A DNA stretch of 64,000 bases, taken from assembly GCF_900129505.1 (NCBI RefSeq), contig NZ_LT670818.1:1240001-1304000 (forward strand), in the 5' to 3' direction. Shown one piece after another: positions 50,485 through 60,014 of this stretch (position 1 is its first letter; each line of letters opens with the position of its first letter). The position numbers and the translations under genes are program-made. Source of the stretch: Bradyrhizobium erythrophlei (GTDB taxonomy: Bacteria; Pseudomonadota; Alphaproteobacteria; Rhizobiales; Xanthobacteraceae). The notes beneath the pieces were generated by a model, which ran no database searches, was not told the origin of the DNA, and was given only the letters and a program-made list of their open reading frames with translations.

Positions 50485-51483
50485 ATGACCGAACCAACGC
50501 AGCGAACGATCGAGAGTAACGGCATCCGCCTCAACATCGCCGAGCAAGGCAAGGGGCCCCTCGTGCTGATGTGCCACGGCTTTCCTGAATCCTGGTATTC
50601 TTGGCGGCACCAAATCGACGCGCTCGCCACCGCTGGATTCCACGCCGTGGCGCCGGACATGCGCGGCTACGGCAAGAGCGACGCACCCGAGGCGGTCGAT
50701 CAATATACGATCTTCCATCTGGTCGGCGACATGGTGGGTGTGCTCGACGCGCTTGAATCTCCGACCGCTGTCATCATCGGCCATGACTGGGGCGCAAACG
50801 TCGCATGGCAAGCAGCGCGCCTTCGCCCCGACCGCTTCCCCGCCGTAGTCGGTCTCAGCGTGCCGTTTCGGCCGCGGAGCCCGGTGCGCCCGACCAGCAT
50901 CATGCCGCAAACTGCGGATACGCAATTCTACATGCTGTATTTCCAGGAGCCCGGCGTCGCCGAGACTGAGCTTGAGCGCGACCCGCGGGCGACCGTGCGC
51001 AATATGCTCTACGGCGCTTCGGGCGAAGGCGCTGCCGCAATCCGTGCTGCCGCGGCAAGCGGTAGCGCTGCTCTCGACGTCGGCATGGTACCGAGAAAGG
51101 GCGGACTGTTGCGGGGTCCCGGCGCTCCGGCAACCCTGCCCGCATGGCTCAGCGAAGCGGACATCGATTTCTATGCCGGCGAATTCAAGCGCTCGGGCTT
51201 TCGCGGCCCGCTCAATTATTATCGCAACATCGATCGCAACTGGGAGCTGATGGGGGCGTTCGCGGATACAAGGGTCACCGTCCCGGCGCTGTATATCGCG
51301 GGCGACCATGACATGGTGCTTGCCGCGCCCGGCACCGCCGAGTATCTCGCCGGCCTCAAACAGTTCGTCCCCGCGCTGCGCAACATCCAGATGCTCCCCG
51401 GCTGCGGTCACTGGACCCAGCAGGAACGTCGCAGCGAGGTCAACACAGCCATCATCGATTTCGTTCGCAGCCTGCCAGGCTGA
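50485..51483 (+). CDS. Epoxide-hydrolase-like alpha/beta hydrolase
   Basis: The 332-residue protein shows CHGFPESWYSWRHQ, nucleophile Asp101 in IGHDWGANVAW, an acid in IAGDHDMV and His in GCGHWTQQE. Tyrosines of the cap domain, probably in LNYYRNIDRNWE, are those expected in soluble epoxide hydrolases. It opens epoxides to diols, or acts on an ester, in the cytoplasm. GGAGG lies 5 bases before the ATG. The amidohydrolase gene follows after 51 bases and is likely co-transcribed. Confidence 0.88.
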   Translation: MTEPTQRTIESNGIRLNIAEQGKGPLVLMCHGFPESWYSWRHQIDALATAGFHAVAPDMRGYGKSDAPEAVDQYTIFHLVGDMVGVLDALESPTAVIIGHDWGANVAWQAARLRPDRFPAVVGLSVPFRPRSPVRPTSIMPQTADTQFYMLYFQEPGVAETELERDPRATVRNMLYGASGEGAAAIRAAAASGSAALDVGMVPRKGGLLRGPGAPATLPAWLSEADIDFYAGEFKRSGFRGPLNYYRNIDRNWELMGAFADTRVTVPALYIAGDHDMVLAAPGTAEYLAGLKQFVPALRNIQMLPGCGHWTQQERRSEVNTAIIDFVRSLPG

Positions 51484-51534
51484 AGGCCGGGTGCGGGACG
51501 GTTTCGACAAGGAAAAGACAGGAAAGGAAGATCC

Positions 51535-52575
51535 ATGGCCAGCAGCCTGCCCGCGTCCAAAAGCGGGCTCTACGCTGATCCGCGCGAGGACTGGCTTGGT
51601 CAGCGCAAGGAAGAAATCCTCGATCCCGCGCGCCCGATCGTCGATCCCCATCATCATCTCTGGGACCGCGGCGGCCAGCGCTATCTGATCGAGGAACTGG
51701 CCGCCGACATCGCTTCCGGCCACAACATTGTCGCAACCGTCTATGTCGAGGCCCGCTCGATGTATCGCGCCGGCGGCCCGGAGGAGATGCGTCCCGTCGG
51801 CGAAGTCGAGTTCGCGGGTGGCGCGGCGGCGATGAGCGCGAGCGGCGGTTACGGCAAAGCCGCGATCTGCGCCGGCATTGTCGGCCACGCCAATCTCCTG
51901 CTGGGCGATGCCGCGCGTGCGGTTCTGGAAGCGGAAATCGCCGCCGGCAACGGGCGCTTCCGCGGCATCCGGCATTCCTCGCCATGGGATGCGGATCCCG
52001 ACGTTGCCGGCATGTATGCGCTGCGTCCGAAAGGGCTGCTGCTCGATCCGACCTTTCGCAAGGGCTTTGCCTGCCTCGCGCCACTGGGTTTAAGTTTCGA
52101 TTCCTGGCTGTTTCATCCGCAGATTGGCGAACTCGCCGATCTCGCACGCGCCTTTCCCGACACCAAAATCGTGCTCGACCATTGCGGCGGCCCGATCGGT
52201 GTCGGCAGTTACGCCAGCCGGCGCGAGGAGATCTTCAAGGGCTGGAAAGCCTCGATCCAGGACATCGCGAAATGTCCCAATGTGGTGGTGAAGCTCGGCG
52301 GGCTCGCAATGCGGCTATTGGGTTACGATTTCCACGAACGCCCGCTGCCGCCCTCTTCAGAGGATCTGGCCGCGGCGTGGCGTCCCTATGTCGAGACCTG
52401 CATCGAGGCGTTCGGCCCCGACCGGGCCATGTTCGAGAGCAATTTTCCCCCGGACAAGGGCCAGTGCAGCTATCAGGTGATCTTCAACGCCTTCAAGCGC
52501 ATTGCCGCGCCCTACAGCGAGGCCGAGAAGACTGCCTTGTTTTCGAAGACGGCGACAGACGTTTATAAATTGTGA
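51535..52575 (+). CDS. Amidohydrolase-2 family hydrolase, lactonase-like
   Basis: The 346-residue protein has a clear HxH metal motif (His39, His41 in DPHHHLWD), later VLDHCGGP and the C-terminal FESNFPPDKG. This matches the 2-pyrone-4,6-dicarboxylate lactonase-type branch of amidohydrolases. It probably opens a lactone or cleaves a small carboxylate. AGGAAAG lies upstream of its ATG. It contrasts with the two paralogues at 6184 and 7290, which have DxH in place of HxH. Confidence 0.85.
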   Translation: MASSLPASKSGLYADPREDWLGQRKEEILDPARPIVDPHHHLWDRGGQRYLIEELAADIASGHNIVATVYVEARSMYRAGGPEEMRPVGEVEFAGGAAAMSASGGYGKAAICAGIVGHANLLLGDAARAVLEAEIAAGNGRFRGIRHSSPWDADPDVAGMYALRPKGLLLDPTFRKGFACLAPLGLSFDSWLFHPQIGELADLARAFPDTKIVLDHCGGPIGVGSYASRREEIFKGWKASIQDIAKCPNVVVKLGGLAMRLLGYDFHERPLPPSSEDLAAAWRPYVETCIEAFGPDRAMFESNFPPDKGQCSYQVIFNAFKRIAAPYSEAEKTALFSKTATDVYKL

Positions 52576-52603
52576 GGCTTGGGTATCGGTTTGGAGGGAA
52601 GCA

Positions 52604-53113
52604 ATGAAATCGCGGGCTTTTTCACTGAAGATTCTGGCATGTGCTGCCCTCCTGGTGGCATGGAATTTCGCAGCTCAATCGGCGGATGCAGCAACCGTGG
52701 TCGCGCTCGGCGCCAGCAACACCTATGGCAAGGGCGTGGCGCGCGACGAAGCCTTTCCCGCGCAGCTCGAAGCGATCCTGCGGGCGAAGGGGCTCAACGT
52801 CAACGTGGTCAATGCCGGCATCAACGGCGACACTACGGAAGGGATGCTGCAGCGTCTGGACAGCGTCGTGCCGAACGGCACCAACGCCGTAATCCTGCAG
52901 CCGGGCGGCAATGACGCGCGCAAGGGCAGCCCTGATCGTACCGCAGAGATTCAGAGCCGGCTGAGGGCTCGGGGCATACGCGTAATCATGGTGCCCAACA
53001 ACGCGTTCAGGGGATTGCCGCATCAGCCCGATGGGCAACATCTGACCCCGGAGGGCTATCACATGCTCGCGCAGTCGCTCGCCTCCAGGGTCGCCGGCGC
53101 GGTTCGTCGCTAG
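52604..53113 (+). CDS. SGNH-family esterase-like protein with GAS motif
   Basis: The 169-residue exported protein (signal to about residue 29) has VALGASNTYGKG in place of GDSL: the Asp is Ala but the nucleophile Ser38 is kept. AGINGDTT, GGND (Asn103) and DGQHLTPEGY with Asp143 and His146 complete the catalytic set. It resembles the TesA/arylesterase group and the gene at 3444, which has the opposite defect. GGAGGG lies upstream of the ATG. Confidence 0.78.
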   Translation: MKSRAFSLKILACAALLVAWNFAAQSADAATVVALGASNTYGKGVARDEAFPAQLEAILRAKGLNVNVVNAGINGDTTEGMLQRLDSVVPNGTNAVILQPGGNDARKGSPDRTAEIQSRLRARGIRVIMVPNNAFRGLPHQPDGQHLTPEGYHMLAQSLASRVAGAVRR

Positions 53114-53138
53114 CGACCGTTCGAAATCGGCCGCCCCC

Positions 53139-53594
53139 TCAGCCGGCGCCAAGCAAGCTCGCGGGCCGGCGCTTGCCGGCCGGCGCCAGCGTTCGCTTGA
53201 TCCTGGAGAACACCCGCAGCGCGAAGCCGAGCATGGCTGGATTGGTCTTGCGACAGAACGCCAGTTTCTTGACCCGGCCCTCGACATGCCATTTGGCGTG
53301 GGCGCCATCCTTGAAGAAGATCACGTCGCCGGGGCCGTAGCGGGTCGGACCCATGGTATCGTTTTCAAGAACGATCGAGCCTTCGAGAACGAGGATCGTC
53401 TCGTCGAAATCGTAATACCAGTTGAATTTGCCCTCGCTGCATTCCCAGACGATGGTCGATGCGACCCCGTCCGCGCTGTGCGAAAGCGCGCAGGATTGCG
53501 CCACCGGATTGCCTTCGATGATCCAGGACGGCTCGATCGGACTGGGCTTCAGATTGACGACGAGATTGCCGGTTTCGATCAGTGTGCGAGACAT
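53139..53594 (-). CDS. Cupin-domain protein
   Basis: The 151-residue protein carries a cupin_3-like fold: a strand with CSEGKFNWYYDFDETILVLEGSIVLEND, then GPGDVIFFKDGAHAKWHVEG. The glutamate and His positions suit metal binding in part. It is probably an (S)-ureidoglycine or sugar-type enzyme or a small-molecule sensor; the function is unclear. The ATG at 53594 has GGGGG upstream and gives the standard N-terminus; the frame continues to 53636. Confidence 0.75.
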   Translation of the reverse strand: MSRTLIETGNLVVNLKPSPIEPSWIIEGNPVAQSCALSHSADGVASTIVWECSEGKFNWYYDFDETILVLEGSIVLENDTMGPTRYGPGDVIFFKDGAHAKWHVEGRVKKLAFCRKTNPAMLGFALRVFSRIKRTLAPAGKRRPASLLGAG

Positions 53595-53874
53595 CGTGGC
53601 CCCCAACGGAAAGTTCAAAAATGCTAGAAGATGCAAAGGGATGCAGGCTGGCGAATTTCGACGCCAAGCTAATAATAATCGCTTAAGCCTTTCTTACGGA
53701 CACCGCTGCAATCGGAGCAAACCGGCTGCGACAAAACGCAGCAAATCGCGACTCGTCTGCGGCCGAACGATCCGGCGCAACACTCCGTGACAAGAAATCC
53801 GGAACGCCGCACAGCCCTTGCGATTTTGCCAACACGCCAAATATGACCAAGCCGGTCCTTAGACGGGGGATACA

Positions 53875-54873
53875 ATGATATCCGAGAAAACCATGGAGGC
53901 TGCGGTCCTCGACGGCCAGGGCGCCGCATTCCGGATTGCACCCGTCCCCCGGCCGGCTCTCCAACCCGAGCAAGTCCTGGTCCGGATCGCAGCGAGCGCG
54001 GTCAACCCGCTCGACCTCAAGATACGCGCCGGCCAGGCCGCACATGCACGCCAGCCCTTGCCCGCGATCCTCGGCATCGATCTCGCCGGGACGGTCGAAG
54101 CGGTCGGCGACGGCGTGACCGAATTCCAGCCCGGCGACGACGTCTACGGCATGACCGGCGGAGTCGGCGGGCTGCAAGGCTCGCTGGCGCAATACGCGGC
54201 GGTCGACGCCGATCTGCTGGCACCAAAACCTGCCAACCTCACGATGCGCCAAGCAGCAGCCCTGCCGCTGATCTTCATCACCGCGTGGGAAGGCCTGGTC
54301 GATCGCGCCGCCGTGCATGCGGGACAGAAAGTGCTGGTCCATGGCGGCGCCGGCGGCGTCGGCCACATCGCCGTCCAAATCGCGCGCGCCTTCGGGGCGG
54401 AAGTGTTCGCAACCGGCTCGGCAGCCAGCCAGGTTTACATCAAGCGGCTTGGCGCCGTTCCGATCGACTATCGGGCGATGTCGGTTGAAAACTACGTCGC
54501 CAAATACAGCGATGGGCGCGGCTTCGACATCGTCTACGACACCGTGGGCGGCACGACGCTCGATGCCTCCTTCAATGCCGTCGCCCGGTTCGGCCATGTC
54601 GTCAGCGTGCTTGGCTGGGGCACGCATGCGCTGGCGCCGCTGTCGTTTCGCGCCGCGAGCTACTCGGGCGTGTTCACGCTGCTGCCGATGCTGACCGGAG
54701 AAGGCCGCGCGCATCACGGCGAGATCATGCGCGAAGCCACGAGGCTCGTTGAAGCAGGCAAGGTCATTCCCCGCGTCGACCCCCGAAATTTCACGCTGTC
54801 GAGCGCCGACGACGCCTATCGCGCGATCGAGGCCAATGACGCCGCCGGCAAGATCGTGGTCGACGTCGGATAA
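53875..54873 (+). CDS. MDR-type NAD(P)H:quinone oxidoreductase-like protein
   Basis: The 332-residue medium-chain reductase has a GroES-like N-terminal half (NPLDLKIRAGQAAH, GIDLAGTVEAVGDGV) and a Rossmann half with the NAD(P) motif HGGAGGVGHIAVQIARAFGA. No Zn-binding Cys residues are present, which fits the quinone-reductase/enoyl-reductase subfamily. It reduces a quinone or alkenal with NADPH. The start ATG has GGGGGA upstream. It stands alone, convergent with htpG. Confidence 0.87.
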   Translation: MISEKTMEAAVLDGQGAAFRIAPVPRPALQPEQVLVRIAASAVNPLDLKIRAGQAAHARQPLPAILGIDLAGTVEAVGDGVTEFQPGDDVYGMTGGVGGLQGSLAQYAAVDADLLAPKPANLTMRQAAALPLIFITAWEGLVDRAAVHAGQKVLVHGGAGGVGHIAVQIARAFGAEVFATGSAASQVYIKRLGAVPIDYRAMSVENYVAKYSDGRGFDIVYDTVGGTTLDASFNAVARFGHVVSVLGWGTHALAPLSFRAASYSGVFTLLPMLTGEGRAHHGEIMREATRLVEAGKVIPRVDPRNFTLSSADDAYRAIEANDAAGKIVVDVG

Positions 54874-54880
54874 CGTTAAA

Positions 54881-56752
54881 TTAGACAGCCTTCCCCAAGC
54901 CGCGCAGCACCAGTTCGTTGAGCCGGCTGGCGAACGCCGCCGGGTCTTCCGGCAGCTCCCCGTCCAGAATCTGCGCCTGTTCCAGCAGCAGCAACGACAG
55001 ATCGCGGGCGGCATCCTGCTGGCCGGCAATGGCTGCGACCAGCGGATGGCGCATGTTGATTTCGAGGATCGGTTTTGTCACCGCGCCCCTGTTCTGCTGC
55101 GCCAGCAACCGCTCGAGCGCGCGGTCCTGCCCCGTCCCTCCCGCCACCAGGCACGAGGCGCTGGTGGTGAGCCGCTGTGAGGCGCGCACGTCGGAGATGC
55201 GGTCGCCCAGCACATCCTTGATGACGGCGATGGTCGCGGCCTCATCGGCGGCGGCCGGCTTCTCCTTGTCCGCGGCACCGTCGTCGAGCAGCGGGATCAG
55301 CCCGAAATCGACGTCACCCTGGCTCAGCGACTTCAGCGGCTTGCCACCGAAATCCAGTGGCGCCGAGGTCCAGAAGGCGTCGACGGGATCGGTCAGCAGC
55401 AGCACCTCGATGCCGCGCGCGGTCGCCGACTCCAGCTTGGGATTCGACTTCAGCCGCTCGATGCTGTCGCCGACGAGGTAATAGATCTCGGTCTGGTTCG
55501 GCTTGAGGGCCTCGGCATACTGCTTCAGCGCGCGTTTCTCGCCCGATGTCGTGGTGAAGCGCGACAGCGCCAGCAGTTTCTCGCGCCGCTCGAAATCCTC
55601 CCAGATGCCTTCCTTGATCACGGAGCCGAAGGCGTCCCAGATCTTGGTAAAAGTTTCCGGCTCTTTCTCGGCGAGGCTTTCCAGTTCGCCGATCACCCGG
55701 CCGGTCACGGCTTTGCGGATCTGCGCCAGCTGCGGATTGTTCTGCAGCATCTCGCGGGAGATGTTGAGCGGCAGGTCCTCGCTGTCGATCACGCCGCGGA
55801 TGAAGCGGAGATAGCCCGGCAACAGGTCGGCATCGTCGGCGATGAAGACGCGGCGGACATAGAGCTTGACGTGTCCCTTGCGGGTCGGCTCGAACAGGTC
55901 GAAAGGTTTTGTCGACGGCGCGAACAGCAGCACGGCGTAGGACTGCCGGCCCTCGGCGCGATAATGCAGCACCATCGCCGGCTCGTCATAGGCGCCGGCG
56001 ATAGAGCGGTAGGCCTGCGTATAGTCTTCCGGCTTCAGCTCCGATTTCGAGCGCTGCCACAGCGCGCTGGCCGAATTGACCTGGCGCGGCTCGCCTTCCT
56101 CGGGCTTGAGTTCGATCGGAAACTGGATGTTGTCGGAATAGGCGCCGACGATCCGCTCGATCTCATAGGTCTCGAGATATTTTTTCGCGTCGTCCTTCAG
56201 ATGCAGAACGATTTCGGTGCCGCGTGCGACGCGCTTGGCGTCGTCGTCACTCGCCGGGGCAATGTCAAAACCGTTGCCGCCGGACGAGATCCAGGTCCAG
56301 GCCTCATTGGTGCCGGCGCGGCGGCTGGTGACGGTGATGCGGTCGGCGACCATGAAGGCGGCATAGAAGCCGACGCCGAACTGGCCGATCAGGCCGGCGC
56401 CGTCCTTGGCTTCGGTCAGCCGGGCAAGAAAGGATTTGGTGCCGGAACGCGCGATGGTGCCGAGATTGTCGATCAGCTCCTGCCGGTCCATGCCGATGCC
56501 GTTGTCGACCACCGCGAGCGTCCCGGCCTTCTTGTCGGGGACGATGCGGATCCTCGGCGGCTCGCCGTCGGCCGTCAGATCCGGCGCCGCGATCGCCTCG
56601 TAACGCAGCTTGTCGAGCGCGTCTGAACCGTTCGAAATCAGCTCGCGCAGGAAGATATCGGTCTCCGAATAGACGGAGTGCACCATCAGGTGAAGAAGCT
56701 CGGCAACCTCGGCCTGAAATGGTTGGTGCTCGGCAACAGTGTCCGTCGTCAT
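54881..56752 (-). CDS. htpG: Chaperone HtpG (Hsp90)
   Basis: The 623-residue protein is a full Hsp90: an N-terminal ATPase domain with [22 protein letters not shown] and [16 protein letters not shown], a middle domain with [11 protein letters not shown] and [12 protein letters not shown], and a C-terminal dimerisation domain. It refolds or stabilises client proteins under stress. The ATG at 56752 gives the usual [16 protein letters not shown] start; the frame extends to 56815 into the promoter region. A heat-shock-type promoter is proposed just upstream. Confidence 0.95.
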   Translation of the reverse strand: MTTDTVAEHQPFQAEVAELLHLMVHSVYSETDIFLRELISNGSDALDKLRYEAIAAPDLTADGEPPRIRIVPDKKAGTLAVVDNGIGMDRQELIDNLGTIARSGTKSFLARLTEAKDGAGLIGQFGVGFYAAFMVADRITVTSRRAGTNEAWTWISSGGNGFDIAPASDDDAKRVARGTEIVLHLKDDAKKYLETYEIERIVGAYSDNIQFPIELKPEEGEPRQVNSASALWQRSKSELKPEDYTQAYRSIAGAYDEPAMVLHYRAEGRQSYAVLLFAPSTKPFDLFEPTRKGHVKLYVRRVFIADDADLLPGYLRFIRGVIDSEDLPLNISREMLQNNPQLAQIRKAVTGRVIGELESLAEKEPETFTKIWDAFGSVIKEGIWEDFERREKLLALSRFTTTSGEKRALKQYAEALKPNQTEIYYLVGDSIERLKSNPKLESATARGIEVLLLTDPVDAFWTSAPLDFGGKPLKSLSQGDVDFGLIPLLDDGAADKEKPAAADEAATIAVIKDVLGDRISDVRASQRLTTSASCLVAGGTGQDRALERLLAQQNRGAVTKPILEINMRHPLVAAIAGQQDAARDLSLLLLEQAQILDGELPEDPAAFASRLNELVLRGLGKAV

Positions 56753-56788
56753 GATCGGTCTCGCTAAGATCGCTGGGGGGAAGGCCAG

Positions 56789-56816
56789 ATATAATGAAGT
56801 TGTTCGGGCTGGCAAG
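56789..56816 (-). promoter_or_regulatory. RpoH-type promoter candidate for htpG
   Basis: On the minus strand CTTGCC is followed after 15 bases by ATTATAT, close to the alphaproteobacterial RpoH pattern (CTTG...CCCATNTA-like). It lies 37 bases upstream of the htpG start codon and directly after the TetR-gene stop, which fits independent heat-shock control of htpG. Confidence 0.45.
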
Positions 56817-56818
56817 AT

Positions 56819-57463
56819 TTAGAGGGCGGGCTTCGTATAAAGTTGCAGCAGGCCCGCGGCGGCTTCGCCAGCGCGGCGCGCGATCTCGCGTGGGGTGGGC
56901 CGCTCGGCGGTTCGCAGCAAGAGGCCGGTCATCAGAGTGCCCCAGAGCAATCCGATAAAATGCTCGGCCATCTCCGCTGGATCGCCGTTGAGCTGCCCGG
57001 CCGACCGGGCCCGGCTCATCATCTCCCGCAAGGCCGCCCGGCTCGGCTCGGCGCCCAGGGAGTTCAAGGCCCGGGCGACCTCGGGCGCGCGGACGGCTTC
57101 GGCGATCGCCAGCCGAAACACGGCAATGACGGTCGGATCGGAGATCTCGCGCAAAAGCTGGGTTCCCAGGGTTTCCAGCGCGCGCACCAGCGTTTCCCGA
57201 TCCTTGGGTTCCGGCAGGCCTGCGGGCATCCGCAGCCGTTGGGCACGCTCGCCGATGCAGGCCGCCAGCATTTCCTGTTTGCTGCCGACCAGCGCGTAGA
57301 GCTCGCGTTTCGAAACCCGCGCCCGGGTCGCGATTTCCAGCGTCGAAGTCTCGGCAAAGCCGCGCTCCATGAACGCCGAGAAGGCCGCATCGAGGATGCG
57401 CTGGCGCGCCGGGGTTTCATCGGCCTCCTCGCGCCCCGGTTTTGCCGTCGTCTTCGCCGTCAT
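56819..57463 (-). CDS. TetR-family repressor
   Basis: The 214-residue protein has an N-terminal TetR DNA-binding domain (about 18-65: RQRILDAAFSAFMERGFAETSTLEIATRARVSKRELYALVGSKQEML) and an all-helical ligand-binding domain with a C-terminal dimer helix. The ATG at 57463 has AGGGAG upstream. It is divergent from the NmrA-like gene, and the space between contains four GGTACC-type sites. It most likely represses its own gene and the NmrA-like gene until an unknown ligand binds. Confidence 0.9.
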   Translation of the reverse strand: MTAKTTAKPGREEADETPARQRILDAAFSAFMERGFAETSTLEIATRARVSKRELYALVGSKQEMLAACIGERAQRLRMPAGLPEPKDRETLVRALETLGTQLLREISDPTVIAVFRLAIAEAVRAPEVARALNSLGAEPSRAALREMMSRARSAGQLNGDPAEMAEHFIGLLWGTLMTGLLLRTAERPTPREIARRAGEAAAGLLQLYTKPAL

Positions 57464-57480
57464 GGAATCTCCCTTGACTT

Positions 57481-57528
57481 GGTACCAACCGGTACCATAC
57501 ATTCAAAGCGGTGGTACCACATAGTACC
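57481..57528. promoter_or_regulatory. Paired GGTACC operators for the TetR protein
   Basis: GGTACC occurs at 57481, 57491 and 57513, with a fourth, less perfect AGTACC at 57523. Sites within each pair are 10 bp apart and the pairs are about 32 bp apart. Flanks extend the symmetry (TTGGTACCAA and GTGGTACCAC). This is the expected layout for two TetR dimers over divergent promoters. Confidence 0.7.
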
Positions 57529-57561
57529 TATCCCGGGCAAAATGCACAAGGAGGCTTCGCC

Positions 57562-58467
57562 ATAACAAAACCAGTCCTCGTCACGTCAGCGGCCGGCGGC
57601 AGGCAAGGCAAGACCGGACGCCACGTATCGGAAATGCTGCTCGCCCGCGGGATTCCCGTCCGCGCCTTCGTCCATAGCATCGACGAACGCTCCGAGCATC
57701 TGCGTGCGCGCGGCGCCGAAATCGTCGAAGGCGACTTTCTCGACGCCCGCGCGGTCCAGCGCGCGGCGCAAGGCACCTCGGCCATTTACTTTGCCTACCC
57801 GGTGCAGGACGGCCTGCTCGACGCCAGCGCCGCGATGGCACTGGCTGCCCGCGAAGCCGGCATCACGCGCCTCGTCAATCTCGTGATGCTGCAATCCTCG
57901 ATCGATGCCCCCACCCCGCGCATGCGGCAAAACTATCTGTCCGAGCAGGTGTTCGAATGGGCAGGAATCGGCGCGGTGCATGTCCGGGCGACCGTGTTCT
58001 ACGAGAATCTGGGCTCGCAGGTCCGCCAGAGCCTGCCGGCGCAGGGCGCCGTGCGGCTGCCCTGGGGCAAGGAGACCACCGTCCTTCCGCTGGTCGCGGC
58101 CGAGGATGTGGCGCGGGTCGCGGTCGGCTTGTTGACCAGCCCCTCATTGCCCGCGAACGCCGCCTATCCGGTGGTCGGCAGCGTCATTTCGCTGAAGGAC
58201 ATCATCGCGACGTTCGGCAGCGTCCTCGCACGGAACGTGCGTTACGAGGAGACCACCGACGAGGAGTGGCGCAGCGACGCCATCGCCCGCGGCTATAATG
58301 CCCATGCGGTCGCCCATCTGTCCGCGCTCTGGAAGGCGCTACGCGCCGCCAGCCTGAATGCGGAAGCCGCCCGCTTCGCGGTGACCGACACGATCGAGAA
58401 GATCGGCGGCGCCAGGCCGAAGACGTTCGAACAGTTCGTGCGCGAGGGGCTGGCGAAATCGGCCTGA
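57562..58467 (+). CDS. NmrA-family NAD(P)-binding protein
   Basis: The 301-residue Rossmann-fold protein starts ITKPVLVTSAAGGRQGKTGRHVSE, with the Gly-rich dinucleotide motif at the N-terminus. It then reads DFLDARAVQRAAQGTSAIYFAYPV, as in NmrA/azoreductase-type atypical short-chain dehydrogenases. AGGAGG lies 8 bases before an ATA codon at 57562, which is where the family normally has ATG. A GTG at 57511 is in frame but falls inside the operator. I take ATA as the probable start. The gene is divergent from the TetR gene and probably its target. Confidence 0.8.
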   Translation: MTKPVLVTSAAGGRQGKTGRHVSEMLLARGIPVRAFVHSIDERSEHLRARGAEIVEGDFLDARAVQRAAQGTSAIYFAYPVQDGLLDASAAMALAAREAGITRLVNLVMLQSSIDAPTPRMRQNYLSEQVFEWAGIGAVHVRATVFYENLGSQVRQSLPAQGAVRLPWGKETTVLPLVAAEDVARVAVGLLTSPSLPANAAYPVVGSVISLKDIIATFGSVLARNVRYEETTDEEWRSDAIARGYNAHAVAHLSALWKALRAASLNAEAARFAVTDTIEKIGGARPKTFEQFVREGLAKSA

Positions 58468-58584
58468 TTTGAGCGATGCTCCGGCGGCCGGCCGCGGCCA
58501 GCCGGAGCATACGCGGCATGCAACGAGCCGCCTGCTGTTCCCCGCGAATTCACTCTACATCTCGACTTTCGGAGTTGCTTTCGA

Positions 58585-59970
58585 ATGTCGACGGAAACAA
58601 TCTCGGCGAACAAGCCGGCTGCGATGGATGGTCTGCCGGCGGACCGCCGGGGTTGGGCCGCCGCGGCGATCTTCACCGCGCTGGCGATGGCCTCGCTCGA
58701 TACGGCGATCGCCAACATCGCACTTCCGGCGATCGCGGCCGATCTGCATGTCGGCCCGGCCGACGTGATCTGGGTCGTGAACGTCTATCAGATCGCGCTG
58801 GTGGCAACCCTGCTGCCGCTCGCAGCCCTCGGCGAGATCGTCGGACATCACCGGATCTATCTCGCCGGGCTTCTGCTGTTCACGCTGGCATCGCTGGCCT
58901 GCGCCTGCGCCTGGTCGTTGCCGAGCCTGCTGGTAGCGCGGGTGCTGCAGGGCCTCGGCGCCAGCGGCATCATGAGCGTGAACACCGCGCTGGTTCGTTA
59001 CGTCTATCCGGGACGGCTGCAGGGCCGCGGTTTCGGCCACAACGCGATGGTGGTCGCGACCGCTTTCACGCTCGGCCCGACCATCGCCTCCGGCATCCTG
59101 GCGCTGGGCCAGTGGCCGTGGCTGTTCGCCATCAACATTCCGTTCGGCCTGGTGGCGATCCTGATCGGCCTGAAGACCTTGCCGCGCACCCCGCGGGCGA
59201 CGCATGGATTCGATTTTCCCGGCGCGCTGTTGGCGGCGGGCTGTCTCGGCCTGTTCATGCTGGGGGTGGGCAGTGCCGCGCATCACGCCCAGCCGGCGTT
59301 GGTAGCAATCGAACTTGCCGCCGCCGTGCTGTTCGGCTGGGTGCTGATCCGCCGGCAGGCCGATCATCCCGCGCCGATGCTGCCGATCGATCTGTTTCGA
59401 AGACCGCTGTTCGCGCTGTCCACGGCCACCGCGATCTGCTCGTTCTCAGTCCAGGGCCTCGCCTTCGTGTCGCTGCCGTTCTACTTCGAGGACATACTGG
59501 GCCGCACCCAGGTCGAGACCGGCTTCTTCATGACGCCGTGGCCGCTCGTGGTCGCCGTGATGGCGCCGATCGCGGGACGCCTGTCCGATCGCTACGCCGC
59601 AGGAATTCTCGGCAGCGTCGGCCTCGCGCTGCTCGGCCTCGGGATGGCGCTCCTGGCGATGCTGCCGGTGAACCCGCATGTCGCCGACATCGTCTGGCGC
59701 ATGGCGCTGTGCGGCTGTGGCTTCGGTTTCTTCCAGGCGCCGAACATGAAGGCGATCATGTCCAGCGCGCCCCCCGATCGCAGCGGCGGCGCCAGCGGCA
59801 TCGTGGCGACGGCGCGGCTGATCGGGCAAACCTCGGGCGCGGCGCTGGCGGCTTTATGTTTTGGTCTCGTCGGCCGCGAGGGTGCCACCATCGCGCTGGT
59901 GCTGGGCGCGGCCTTCGCCGCGCTCGGATGCGTGATGAGCCTGCTGCGGCTGACTGTAAAGGCGAAGTAG
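58585..59970 (+). CDS. MFS exporter, DHA2 (EmrB/QacA) type
   Basis: The 461-residue membrane protein has about 14 hydrophobic segments. The first carries DTAIANIALPAIAADL, and motif A-like LAALGEIVGHHRIYLAG follows; a motif C-like GPTIASGILALG is seen later. This pattern is that of drug/proton antiporters. It lies after the NmrA-like gene on the same strand with a gap of 117 bases, so it could be co-regulated by the TetR protein. Substrate unknown. Confidence 0.87.
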   Translation: MSTETISANKPAAMDGLPADRRGWAAAAIFTALAMASLDTAIANIALPAIAADLHVGPADVIWVVNVYQIALVATLLPLAALGEIVGHHRIYLAGLLLFTLASLACACAWSLPSLLVARVLQGLGASGIMSVNTALVRYVYPGRLQGRGFGHNAMVVATAFTLGPTIASGILALGQWPWLFAINIPFGLVAILIGLKTLPRTPRATHGFDFPGALLAAGCLGLFMLGVGSAAHHAQPALVAIELAAAVLFGWVLIRRQADHPAPMLPIDLFRRPLFALSTATAICSFSVQGLAFVSLPFYFEDILGRTQVETGFFMTPWPLVVAVMAPIAGRLSDRYAAGILGSVGLALLGLGMALLAMLPVNPHVADIVWRMALCGCGFGFFQAPNMKAIMSSAPPDRSGGASGIVATARLIGQTSGAALAALCFGLVGREGATIALVLGAAFAALGCVMSLLRLTVKAK

Positions 59971-60014
59971 CCGGCGGCCGGAGCCTGACCGGGCGCCGTC
60001 GCGACCAACGAACT

